Shown piece after piece: positions 1 through 10,420 of a DNA stretch of 64,000 nt. The number at the start of each line of letters is the position of its first letter. Positions within the stretch are counted from its first letter, which is position 1. The notes below the pieces were generated by a model. The model ran no database searches. It was not told the DNA's origin and worked only from the letters and a program-made list of their open reading frames with translations. The DNA is from Triticum aestivum (taxonomy: Eukaryota > Streptophyta > Magnoliopsida > Poales > Poaceae): positions 512,260,013 through 512,324,012 of the forward strand of contig NC_057809.1 of the NCBI RefSeq assembly GCF_018294505.1, given 5' to 3'. The position numbers and the translations under genes were made by a program.

Positions 1-345
1 ATGGCACCTCCGTGATCTGCACACGTTTGGCTTGGTGACGTCCCACGAACTCACAATCCAGTAGAGTGTCAAGGGAGAGCCTTGTCAGCACGACGGCATG
101 ATGATGATGATGATGCTACCAGAACAGGGCTTCGCCTAAGCACCGCTATGATATGACCGAGGTGGATTATGGTGGAGGGGGCACCGCACACGGCTGGAAA
201 CGATTAACTTGTGTGTCCTAGGGTACCCCCCTGCCCCCGTATATAAAGGAGCAAGGGGGGAGGCCGGCCGGCCCTAGTTGCGTGCCAAGGGAGGAGGAAT
301 CCTCCTCCTAGTAGGAGTAGGATTCCTCCTTTCCTAGTCCTACTA
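1..345 (+). mobile_element. Gypsy-type LTR fragment (E), left part
   Basis: This is the interior of a retrotransposon LTR whose start lies outside the window. It is GC-rich, has a TATA motif near 240 and a typical grass-Gypsy leader rich in GGCCGGCC. The sequence stops at TCCTACTA, where CACTA-1 is inserted, and resumes as CTAGGAGGAG at 15943. Joining the two sides across the 3-bp duplication gives a continuous LTR. I recognise it as a common Triticeae Gypsy LTR but am not sure of the family name. No coding sequence is seen. Confidence 0.7.
240..247 (+). promoter_or_regulatory. TATA box of LTR E
   Basis: The motif TATATAAA lies just after a C-rich run. Its position inside the LTR fits an LTR promoter reading rightwards. 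Without the LTR start, the distance to the transcription start cannot be judged. Confidence 0.5.
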
Positions 346-370
346 CACTACAAAAAAAGACACATCCGTG
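346..370 (+). repeat. Left terminal inverted repeat of CACTA-1
   Basis: It begins CACTACAAAAAAAGACAC and continues ATCCGTGAC. It pairs with the right end, and CACTA-2 at 41990 starts with almost the same sequence. Confidence 0.9.
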
Positions 371-689
371 ACATTTTGGGCCGAACGAAAAAAAATTCTA
401 TCATACATATGACACTTCTATGACGATAATTGTGACAAAACCCGGTATCATCATAGATGTGGTGGGCTCCTACTTCTATGACAAAAAATCATGACAGAAA
501 ATGGGCTTTTCGTCCTGGGCGGGCCGGAGCCGCAGCTGCATGACATTCTTTGGGCCGTCCATGACGGAAAAAACCATGGTAGAAGCGAGGGGGAGGAAAA
601 TTTCGAGGAGTTCCCGGTTACGGTGGGAGGTCGGGGGCTGAGCGATGCGCGTTTCTCTCGTACACGTACGCGCATGTGTGCGAGGCATT

Positions 690-860
690 GGCTCTAACTG
701 AACCCGAGCGAGGCGTTGGGCTCTAACTGAACCCGAGCGATTGCACTGCAGGCTACGCGTTACTGAACCCGAGCGATCGATCGATGGCTGTTAACTGAAC
801 CCGATCGAGCGATTCCTTCGCTACTGCTGCTAACTGAAGCCGATCGATGCTGCCTCTAGA
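690..860 (+). repeat. Short direct repeats TAACTGAACCCGA near the left end of CACTA-1
   Basis: Five or six copies of (T)AACTGAACCCGAKCGA occur at irregular 20-45 bp spacing, with several GATCGATC palindromes between them. CACTA-2 has the same block at about 42330-42490. In En/Spm-type elements short subterminal repeats are binding sites for the TNPA protein, and this block is a plausible counterpart. No binding is shown here. Confidence 0.6.
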
Positions 861-1640
861 TGAACAGTGAGTGTTGCGGGGGGGGGGGGTTGGATGAATA
901 GTTCCCTGTGGGGGTGGATGAACTGGACCCCGTGGTGTTGCCTCTGGATGAACAGGACCCCGATCAATTGAGCCGGTTGGGGCTGGATGAACAGGACCCC
1001 GTGGAGGGCTAGATGAATAGGAGCACCCCTGTGGAGGGCCGGATGAACAGTAGACGGTGGAGGGCAGGATGAACAGTAGCCCGTGGAGGGGTGGTTGAAC
1101 AGGAGCCCGTGGAGAGGGCTGGTTGAACAATAGCCGGTGGAGTAGCGCGCGATGGAGGCTGGATGAACAGGAGCCCGTGGATGAACAGTTCCAGGTGGAC
1201 GCTGGAGGAGGTCGACGGTGGATGAACAGTAGCTCGTGGAGGCTGGAGGGGGTCGACGGAGGAGATGAACAGTATCCCGTGGAGTCCCGTTTTGCAGTAC
1301 GCCACACCCCTCCCAATGAACAGGACCCCCGTTTCGACCGTAGCGCTCCAACACAAGTCCGTTTCATCCATTTTGCGGTATGCCACACCCCTCTCGATCA
1401 ACAGGACCCCCGTTTCGACCGTAGGAGGTCCGTTTCCTCCGTTTTGCGGTACGCCAGACCCCTCCCGATGAACAGGATCCCGTTTCGAACGTGGCCGGTC
1501 GAACACAAGGCCGTTTCCTCCGTTCTGTGGTACGCCAAACCTCGTTTCCATCGCCTGTATCGCCCAAGCCCTCCTGATGAACACGACGCATTCTGTTGCC
1601 TCCCCATGAACATGACACATTCCGTTGCCTCCCCATGAAC
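860..1640 (+). repeat. Subterminal array of GATGAACAG units
   Basis: Roughly 20 copies of a GATGAACAG-centred unit (variants GATGAATAG, GTTGAACAG, CATGAACAC) recur about every 25-45 bp. From about 1290 they sit in a longer unit of roughly 60 bp containing GGTACGCCACACCCCTCCC and CCCGTTTCGACCG. Long open frames on both strands here are by-products of the repeats, not genes. The array is matched in CACTA-2 at about 42490-43330. Confidence 0.75.
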
Positions 1641-1919
1641 ACGACGACGATGCTGTTTCTACGTTCCGACCCAGCCATGTACACGAGCCCTGGCCGTACA
1701 TATGCGCGAGTAGGCGTTCGAGACCCCGCCCTTATGTACACATACGTGGCAGTATTTTCTTTCTTGCACCCTGGCCGCTGTACGTACGTGTAAATGCTAC
1801 GTGCGCGCCTCTACTACGACACGTGCGCGCCTCTACTACGACATGTGCGCGCCTCTACATCTACCAGTATGTACGTACACATTCGCGACCAGAATGACAA
1901 CGCTACGTACACTTCGACC

Positions 1920-4900
1920 AGGTGGATCCTGACTGTCAGGCACTTCCTTGCCTGCGAAGATGTAGCTGGTGGGTCCCAGCAGTCATGGGGCGAATCGTTT
2001 TTTTTGCCCGGACGCACTTCCTTGCGTGCGAAGATGTAGCTGGTGGGTCGCAGCAGTTAGGGGGAAATGTTTTTTCGTGAAATACAGTGGCCCATCCGGT
2101 GGGTCCCAGCTGTCAGGTGGAGGAATCATTATTTTCTGTGTAATAAGGAGGCACTTCCTTGCTGCGGCTGTGGATCCAGCTGTCAGCCTCTCCACGTACA
2201 GTCCACGTCCTATGGAAGTCTTTCCTTGACCATGTTGACCACGCCGCGCCAAGAGCACCAGGGCGGTGGACGGCGGCGAGGCCTAGGAAGGGGACGGCAC
2301 GGAGGCAGGGAAGACTCGGCAGTTGTTTCCCACGCGGAGGGAAGTACGAGGGTTTACTGGTTCGTCTGCCGTCGTCGGAGAATAACAGCAGGTGTGGGTG
2401 AGTAGAGGGATGGCTAGGCCAGCGATGGGAGTACGATCGGGCAGTGAGGCCTGCGCAGCAGCACAGCCGGCCACAAGGAGGAGGGAGCAGGCAGTCCCGT
2501 CGGCGCTTGTTTGAGCGGCCGGAGCAGGAAGAGCAGTGATTGAGGAAGCACGACGGCCATTGGATGGACATCCAATAGTCAGTGCTTGTGCGTCAACCTT
2601 TTTTTTAGGAAATCCTCAAATCTGTGGAAAACAGCATACAGCTCATCTGCCATTATTTCTAATAATTTACAGCCCATTTGCTAATTCTTAAGGGTTTTTT
2701 TGGAGCCCATATTCTTTTTGTTAGCATTACAGCCCATATTGTGGCAACGGTTAAAAAATTATATGAAATTTTGCATATTTCGGTGCGGTCCGAACTGTTT
2801 TTAATCCCGAAATTTCGACTCACATTCAAACTGATTTTAAAAATAATGTAAAATCCAACAAATTCTCCATGCATAAAAATTAATGTAATTTAAAATCTTG
2901 AAATGAACAAAAGATATTTGAAACTAATTATCGGTTTGATGTGTTCTAAAAATGTACAACCCATTTCTCATTACTGATGGGCCATTTTCTCGGCTAGCCG
3001 AATGAAAGCTCTCCTCGTCTTGAAAGATTTGCAGCCCAACAGGCCTGACAAAGCGACTTACATGGAAAATCACAAAAAAACTGGGCTGTGGCCGTGGACC
3101 CAGCTGTCAGCCTCTCCACGTACAGTACTCTTCCGATGGAAGTCGTTCCTTGACCACATTGACCACGCCGCGCGGAGAGCACCACAGCGGTGGACGACGG
3201 CGAGGCCTAGGAAGGGGACGACGCGGCAGTGGAAGCCCGCGCGGAGAGGACTACGAGGGTTCACTGGTTCGGCTGTGGTGTGAGGCTGCCATCGCCGCAG
3301 GACCTGGCCAGCGGTGGGAATAGTAGGGGCAGTGAGGCCTCTGCGGCAGCACAGCTGTCCACGGGAGGCAGGAGCATGCGGCACGACCGGCGCTTCTTTG
3401 GGCGGCTGGAGCAAGAAGACCAGAGGTTGAAGAAGCACTACGGCCGTTGGATTGACATCGTACGGTCACTGGAGCTAGAATCGTTCATATTGACTAAGTT
3501 GACAAAGCCCTTCATCCCCGTCAACTTAGTAGGCCCACAAGTCAGCCTGCCTGCAAGGTGGGTCCCAGCTAGCCGGGGGAGTATTCATTTTTTTGTGCGT
3601 AATAAGGAGGCACTTCCGGTGGGTCCGAGCTGACAGTGGGGGGGGGGGGACGTTTTTTCACGAAATACGGTGGCCCGTCCGGTGGGTCCCAGCAGTCAGG
3701 GGGAAAGGATTTTATTGCAAAGTACTGGTGGCCCGTCCGGTGGGTCCCCGCTGTCAGGTGGAGGAATAATTATTTTGCACGTAATAAAGAGGCACTTCCT
3801 TGCTGCGGCCGTGGACCCAGCTGTCAGCCTCTCCACGTACAGTCCACGTCCGATTGAAGCCGTTCCTTGACCACGTTGACCACGCCGCGCCGAGAGCACC
3901 AGGGCAATGGACGACGGCAAGGCCAGGAAGGGGACGACGCGGAGCCGGGGAAGACGCGGCAGTGGATGCCCACGCGTAGAGGAGTACGAGGGTTCACTGG
4001 TTCGCTGCGGTGTGAGGCTGCCGTCGCCGCAGAATAACAGTGGGTGTGGGTGAGTAGAGGGATGGCCTGGCCAGCGGTGGGAGTAGTAGGGGGCGGTGAG
4101 GCCTCCGCCGCATCGCAACCGGCCACGGGAGGCAGGAGCACGAGGCACGACCGGCGCTGGTTTGGGCGGCTGGAGCAAGAACACCAGAGGTTGAAGAAGC
4201 ACTACGGCCGTTGGATGGACATCGTACGGTCACCGGAGCTAGAATCGTGCATATTGACTAAGTTGACAAAGCCCTCCGTCCCCGTCAACTTAGTAGGCCC
4301 ACAAGTCAGCCTGCCACTAAGGTGGGTCCCAGCTAGCAGGGGGTATTCATTTTTTTGTGCGTAATAAGGAGGCACTTCCGGTGGGTCCGAGCTGATAGCA
4401 GGGGGACGTTTTTTCGCGAAATACGGTGGCCCGTCGGGTGGGTCCCAGCAGTCAGGGGCAAACGTTTTTTTCGCGATATACTGGTGGGCGTCCGGTGGGT
4501 CCCTACTGTGAGGTGGAGGAATAATTATTTTCCGTATAAAAATGAGGCATTTCCTTGCGGCTGCCATGGACCCAGCTGTCAGCCTCTCCACGTACAGTAT
4601 TCTTCCGATGGAATTCGGTCGTTGACCACATTGACCACGCCGCGCCGACAGCACCACGGCGGTGGACGACGGCGAGGCCTAGGAAGGGGACGACACGGAG
4701 CCAGGGAAGACGCGGCAGTGGATGCCCACGCGGAGAGGAGTACAAGTGTTCACTGGTTTGGCTGCGCTATCGTCGCCGCAGAATAACAGGGGGTGTGGGT
4801 GAGTGGAGTGGAGGGATGGCCTGGCCAGCGGTGGGGGCGGTGAGGCCTCCACGGCAGCACAGCCGGCCACGGGAGGCAGGAGCAGGCGGCACGACCGGCG

Positions 4901-5700
4901 CTGCTTTGGGCGGCTGGAGCAAGAAGACCAGAGGTTGAAGAAGCACTATGGCCGTTGGATGGACATCGTACGGCCAGTCGAGCTAGAATCGTGCATATTG
5001 ACTAAGTTGAGAAAGCCCTTCATCCCCATCAACTTAGTAGGCCCACTATACTGGGTCCCAGCTAGCAGGGGGAGTATTCATTTTTTTGTGCGTAATAAGG
5101 AGGCACTTCCTTGCGTGCGAAGATATAGCTGGTGGGTCCGAGCTGTCAGCGGCGGTAACTTTTTTTCGTGAAATACATAGGCCGTTTCGGTGGGTCCCAG
5201 ATGTCAGGTGGAGGAAATCATTATTTTGCGTGTAATAAGGAGGCATTTCCTTGCGTGCGGCCGTGGACCCAGCTGTCAGCCTTTCCACATACAGTCCACT
5301 TCAGATGCATGTCGATCGTCGACCATGCTGACCATGCCACGCCGAGAGCACCAGGGCGGTGGACGACGGCGAGGCCTAGGAAGGGAACGACATGGAGGCA
5401 GGGAAGACTCGGCCGTTGTTTTTGTTTCCCACGCGGAGGGGAGTACGACTGTACGAGGGTTTACTGGTTCGTCTGTCGTCGCCGAAGAATAACAGCAGGT
5501 GTGGGCGAGTAGAGGGATGGCTAGGCCAGCGATGGGAGTACGGTGGGGCGGTGAGGCCTGCGCGGCAGCACAGCCGGCCGTGGGGAGAAGGGAGCAGGCA
5601 GTCCCGCCGGCGCTTGTTTGAGCGGCTGGAGCAGGAAGAGCCGAGATTGAAGAAGCACGACGGCTGTTGGATGGACATCCAACAGTATACAGGCCATCTG
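1920..5700 (+). repeat. Long tandem repeats (about 700-750 bp unit) in the left arm of CACTA-1
   Basis: The phrase CAGCCTCTCCACGTACAGT recurs near 2170, 3100, 3820 and 4570, with a variant near 5270. Each copy is followed by the same order of landmarks: TTGACCACGCCGCGC, GACGGCGAGGCC, TTGAAGAAGCAC and GGTGGGTCCCAGC. The step is about 700-750 bp, except the first step, which holds an extra AT-rich block. Numerous open frames of 60-150 codons here are translated repeats with no family resemblance. Related units continue in CACTA-2 at 43590-45700. Confidence 0.8.
2580..3080 (+). repeat. AT-rich block, first copy of a roughly 480-bp duplication
   Basis: This stretch repeats at about 5700-6190 with only scattered differences. 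Landmarks in both are CAGCCCATTTGCTAATTCTTA, ATTTTGCATAT and GCCATTTTCTCGGC. The duplication includes part of the preceding GC-rich unit. No gene is seen. Confidence 0.75.
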
Positions 5701-6190
5701 TAGAAAGCCTCAAATCTGTGGAAAACAGCATACAACCCATCTGCCATTATTTCAAATAATTTACAGCCCATTTGCTAATTCTTACGGGTTTTTTTGGAGC
5801 CCACATTCTTTATGTTAGCATTACAGCCCATATTGTGGCCACGGTTAAAAAATTATACGAAATTTTGCATATGTCGATGCGGTCTGAACTGTTTTTAATC
5901 CCAAAATTTCGAGTCACATTCAGACTGATTTTAAAAATAAATGTATATCAATATAAAATCCAATAAATTGTCCACGCATAAAAATCAATGCAATTTAAAA
6001 TCTCGAAATGAAAAAAAGATATTTGAAAATAATTGCCGGTTTGATGTGTTTTAAAAATGTACAACCCATTTCTCATTACTGATAGGCCATTTTCTCGGCC
6101 AGCCGAATGAAGCTCTCCTCGTCTTGAAAGATTTGCAGCCCAGCAAGCCTGATAAAGCGACTTACTTGACAAATCACAAAAGAACTGGGC
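5700..6190 (+). repeat. AT-rich block, second copy
   Basis: Second copy of the block at 2580-3080. It is followed directly by the CT-rich leader of the gene fragment at 6473. Confidence 0.75.
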
Positions 6191-6472
6191 TAGCCATTTT
6201 CAGAAAGAAAAAAAAACTACTGGGCTGGTCTGTGGTAAACATAAAAGAAAAGGCTGTCTAGACAGGCCAGAGTGTCCCGCACAGCCCAGTATTTTCGAAC
6301 GGATGTGTAGGCCGGGGCGCCTCTTCGTGAACCGTGGAAAACTCGCAACCGTCCACCGACTCTTCGCCTTTCCCTCTCGATTTGGAACTGCTGTCGCACG
6401 CTCTTCCTCTCCCTCCTCCATTTTCCTTCAGCCTTTCACCCTTTCTTTTGCCATTGTTCGATCGTCTTCTCC

Positions 6473-6811
6473 ATGGAGGGAACAGGCCGGAAACAACCCC
6501 GTTATTCTTGCCCTGATCCGAAAGATGACATGGTGGAGGAACTCATTAATCGGTGCGACGTCATCACCTCGGCTAGCATGGCAGGTTCGTTCAAGCCCAT
6601 TCTCGACTCAACTAATAACATCATTACAAAGAACCCAAGAGTCAAAGAGCGGTTTGATCTCCCCTATCTTCTTTGCCGTGACCTTGATAACTGGCGCCGG
6701 CACGACGGAGGCCTCACCTTGTGCCAGTTGATGCCGCTTGATAATGATACATATGATGTTAAGATGCCATCGCTCGAGGGCAAGGATTGGGAGACAAGGA
6801 GTTGTTTGTAA
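6473..6811 (+). CDS. Small ORF of 112 residues, gene-fragment-like, function unknown
   Basis: I do not recognise this gene with certainty. An ATG follows a roughly 100-bp CT-rich stretch that looks like a cereal 5' leader, and the frame stays open for 112 codons with ordinary codon use, unlike the repeat DNA before it. The middle (FDLPYLLCRDLDNW, then GGLTLCQLMPLDNDTYDVKM) weakly resembles the start of the beta-propeller part of grass F-box/DUF295 proteins, which often read LPCLL... and ...YxVxMP. No F-box is seen, and the usual continuation is absent after the stop. It may be a host exon captured by CACTA-1 or a remnant of an element gene. It is cut off about 160 bp before a nested element. 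Confidence 0.35.
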   Translation: MEGTGRKQPRYSCPDPKDDMVEELINRCDVITSASMAGSFKPILDSTNNIITKNPRVKERFDLPYLLCRDLDNWRRHDGGLTLCQLMPLDNDTYDVKMPSLEGKDWETRSCL

Positions 6812-6972
6812 ATAGGGAACAAGTGCGGGCATCTTTTTGCAAAAATGGAGAAGCTTGGTTTGTATGCGTCAGATCTAGATCCGACGGCTATTGGTGAAAG
6901 ATGGGAGGCACAACATCATCACCGACTCAGGACCTGTTTGATTCGCAGGATTTTGAAAACGCAGGAATAGGT

Positions 6973-7594
6973 CACCCTGTGCGTTCGGTTTATTCGGTTT
7001 ACATGGTCCGATTTATACAGTTTTTCAGTTTGTACGGTATTAATACTTCGGTAAATATGGTATGAAATTAAAATACGGTTCGGTTTCGGTATATACCAAA
7101 TTATTTTGGTATGGTTTCAGTATATACCATAAAAACCAAAGTTGACGCGAATTTGGAAATGACGTAATAATAATTAGCAAATTTATGACTCAAAACACAT
7201 ACTATTCTACACAAATAGTATATGACTATATATATAAGTATATATGCATGCATTGATTCATCTGTTGATGGTTATGGACGTGCTTAGCATTTTAAAAATA
7301 GAAAAATGACTATGTTATAAGAAAAAATTATGTGCTTAGTAGTGCCTTTGACTCATGTACAAGAAAAATGACAACTTGTATGGTTGTTCATCTCAAGAAA
7401 TATAAATTTATTTTTTACTTCGGTTTATTCGGTTAACCGTTCGGTTTTCCGGTATATACCATAAAAACCAAGTTCAAATCGGTGTGAAAAGTTCATACCA
7501 TGCCGAAACCAGAAACCATAAAAACCATAAAATTGGTTTCGTTCAGTTTATTTTTGGTATGGTTTTTCGGTTCGGTTTTTAAATGCACAGAGTG
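6973..7594. mobile_element. Small nested DNA element with 9-bp target duplication
   Basis: The target AGGAATAGG is duplicated at 6963-6971 and 7595-7603. Inside, the ends CACCCTGTGC and GCACAGAGTG form a 10-bp inverted repeat with one mismatch. The interior is AT-rich, non-coding and full of CGGTTT and GGTATATACC motifs in both orientations, so much of it could fold back on itself. The 8-9 bp duplication fits hAT or Mutator-like elements, and the class is not certain. It sits in DNA beginning GACCTGTTTGATTCGCAGGA, which itself looks like the end of a common grass MITE. Confidence 0.65.
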
Positions 7595-7609
7595 AGGAAT
7601 AGGACATGG

Positions 7610-9360
7610 TAATATTACAAGTTTCAAACTGATATTACAAATGTTAGGAGTAATGTTGCACCTACGAAGAGGGAATTACTAGGAAGTTTACGTAAGAACT
7701 TTCGTTACTTTAGGTGGATGCAGCATTATCGTACAAACTAAAATCCACCGCCCTGACAAGTCACTAATGGGCAAATAAGTTTTCGAGTCTCTGGCCACTT
7801 GATGTTTCAAAAACAAATTCAGCTTCTGCGGAGAAATGATCTCCACCACGTACCCGCGCGGGTGTGGCTGGGCACAAAGAGTGACTACGTGCACAGTGCA
7901 CCTATTCTCTTCTTATATACGTACACCACCTACGTGGGATTGTGTGAGAGTGATACAAACCTAGATAGATATAGTGTGTGGGTTCTTGAGAGTTTTTTTG
8001 TGGGGGGGTCAATCAAAAAATTTAACATATGCAATGTGTGTGAAATAGAGTCCTGGATATAACATATATATAGAGGGGGCGATCCACGAGAAGAGAGTGG
8101 AGGTATCATCGGCTTGAGGTGTCCATAGGATTGAAGAGAGGGATGATGTGTGTGTGTGCGCGCGCGATCGATAAAGAGTGCCATCGAATTTGTGTGTGCC
8201 CACATCAAAGATATAGAGTGGCTGGCCTACTGGAACGTGAGATGGGACATGTGCAGTTTGTCTCTATGGCATGGATACCTACCTGCAGCGCTCGACTATC
8301 GGTGTGTGGTGGGGGAAGAGGGAAGCCCAATTAACTATAGAGGTACAATGGCTGGTATATATAGAGAGGCCTACCTCATGTATTAAGGAGATCAATCTGC
8401 CTCATGTATTAAGGGAGATCGATCGGCATCCATGCATATGTGCAGGAGATGAATAAGGTTGGGAGAGAGACAGAGCTAGAGTGTTGGAGGGGGTGGTAGT
8501 GGAGTTTATTCTAACAAATGGTGGGATAGGATTGCTAGACAAACAAAGGGCACGCCTGCCATATCAATAAGAGAGGAGATGGCTGCTTGTTGTCTGTGCA
8601 CGTGCGTGTGAGAGACGGGTCAGGAGGCATGCACGAATGATGAGGGGGGACGATGTGGCTGTGGTAAGCAGACGTAACTACGTAGGAAGATCAATCGCCC
8701 TTTGTAAGAGAAAGGAGAGACATAACTTGTGAGGTACGTCGATCGATGGGGGTAGTTAAAGTCGATCTAGGTATATGTTGGGAGATCGATCGGTATACAT
8801 GCATGTGTGTGTTAGAAGCAAATGAGGCACGAGGAGAAGGATAGAGACAGAGGGATGCATGTAGGAGGTGGTACGAGAGGCATACTATATCGAGGGGGAG
8901 GAGTGTGCGAGTACGAGAACGATGAAAAGAGTGGTGGGAGTGAGGCATGGACGGTGACAAGAGAAGAGGGGAAGCTTGTGTTTGTGCTAGGCACACCTGG
9001 CTAGAGAGGCATATCGATCGATGTGTGCCGTAAAGAAGGAGCTGGGGGGCCTACACACACCGTGGGTGAACAACCTAAAGTGAAAAGACGAATTTGCGCG
9101 ATGGAGTTAGAGAATGCTGAGGGAGGGTGAGAGGGATGCGGGCGTGTGCATGCACAAGAGAAAGTTAGCGCTAGCTACAAATATAAGAGGGTTGTGTGGG
9201 TGTAAAAGATGAATAGAGATCATATATACTTCATTACAAAAAGCGAATTTGGATATTTGAAGAATTTATCATAGTGTTTCAAACCGATGGATGTGTGAAT
9301 ATATATAACGGTGATACACATGGTGTGGTTATGAACATGGTATACTACATTTAATATGTT
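7610..9360. other. Unassigned purine-rich interior of CACTA-1, no gene seen
   Basis: From about 7930 the plus strand is strongly purine-biased (GAGAG, GGGAGA, GTGTGTG) with many CGATCGAT and ATATAT palindromes. A diverged duplication links about 8410-8510 with 8780-8880 (GAGATCGATCGG..., CATGCAT..., GACAGAG). Open frames are short and compositionally driven. No protein family is recognised. Confidence 0.5.
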
Positions 9361-9647
9361 TTATCTCTACTCTTATAAAAAACGGAGTTGTTGATGATGG
9401 TGTGCCTGCCATCCTGCATTATAGGCCGTCTAATTTATATCTGGCGGATAGCAAGGAAACTATGATGGTTGAAATTGGCAACAATCATGATTGTAGATTC
9501 TTATTGAAATAGAGAAACGAATTCAAATTTAGTTCGAATTGCAGCGGTAGTCTAGACATTTGGAATGCACTAAAATGTTGGTATGAGTAGGTTACATGCA
9601 TTATACAGCAAGCGAAAAAATTTAATCGGACACAACATGGATTCATA

Positions 9648-9884
9648 CTCCCTCCTTCCATCTATATAGGGCGTAATGAGATTTTTAAGACCGCCTTTGA
9701 CTATTGACAAGATTAATAGTATATGACATGCACAATGTGAAAATTATATCATTGAAAGAACCTTTCACAGACAAATTTAACGGTGTTCTTTGTGTAAGTT
9801 ACATGTCATATATCATTGCTCTAATATTTGGTCAAAATTAGCATCGAAAAATGCATTAGGCCCTATATAGATGGAAGGAGGGAG
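9648..9884. mobile_element. Stowaway-type MITE (Tc1/Mariner)
   Basis: Both ends carry CTCCCTCCTTCCATCTATAT as an inverted repeat that extends to about 25 bp. The target TA is duplicated at 9646-9647 and 9885-9886. Length 237 bp, no coding sequence. Ends, size and TA target are diagnostic of Stowaway MITEs. Confidence 0.93.
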
Positions 9885-10420
9885 TAGCTTTGAATAGCAT
9901 TTGTATAGTAAAACGGGGCAAGACTCTCTCTTTGTGTGGTGTGAATAGTTTTATTTTTTCGTTTTCTTTTTGGTTGAGGGAAGTGGGAATTGATTTGGTA
10001 CGTACAAGTACAATATTACTACACGTTAGGCTTGTCCCTAAAATTCAACCCGTGTCTTGTTATATCCCGAAAATTCAGATATCGTGCTCCCAAAACCGGC
10101 GCCTTCACAACCCGCGCCTTGCTATCCCGAAATTACAACGCGCACGAAAACTCCCTCCAGCTGCCAAATCCCGACACGCGAAATCCCCCTTCTAACCCTG
10201 AGCCGAAAGGGCTGCTAGTTCAAATCGGTGGGGGGTACTTTTGTAACACACCCTACATTTTGGACAAGCGCTTTCCTAAGTCATGCTTCACCCCCTCCCA
10301 TCGCCCCCCTTTTGCCATTCGAAATCCCAGTCCGCCATAACCTCTTCGCTCCAGCCGCGAAACCCCACCCTCCTCCGTCCGCCACGTCACCGCTGCCTAG
10401 CCGGAGCATCTTCCCCGACG

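Noticed and set aside
753..1741. Overlapping long open frames on both strands (up to 230 codons)
   Set aside because: They are translations of the GATGAACAG repeat array; residues cycle with the repeats and homologous frames appear at 42477-43607 for the same reason.
2067..5740. Many frames of 100-170 codons on both strands
   Set aside because: They follow the 700-bp tandem units and shift frame between units; no protein family features.
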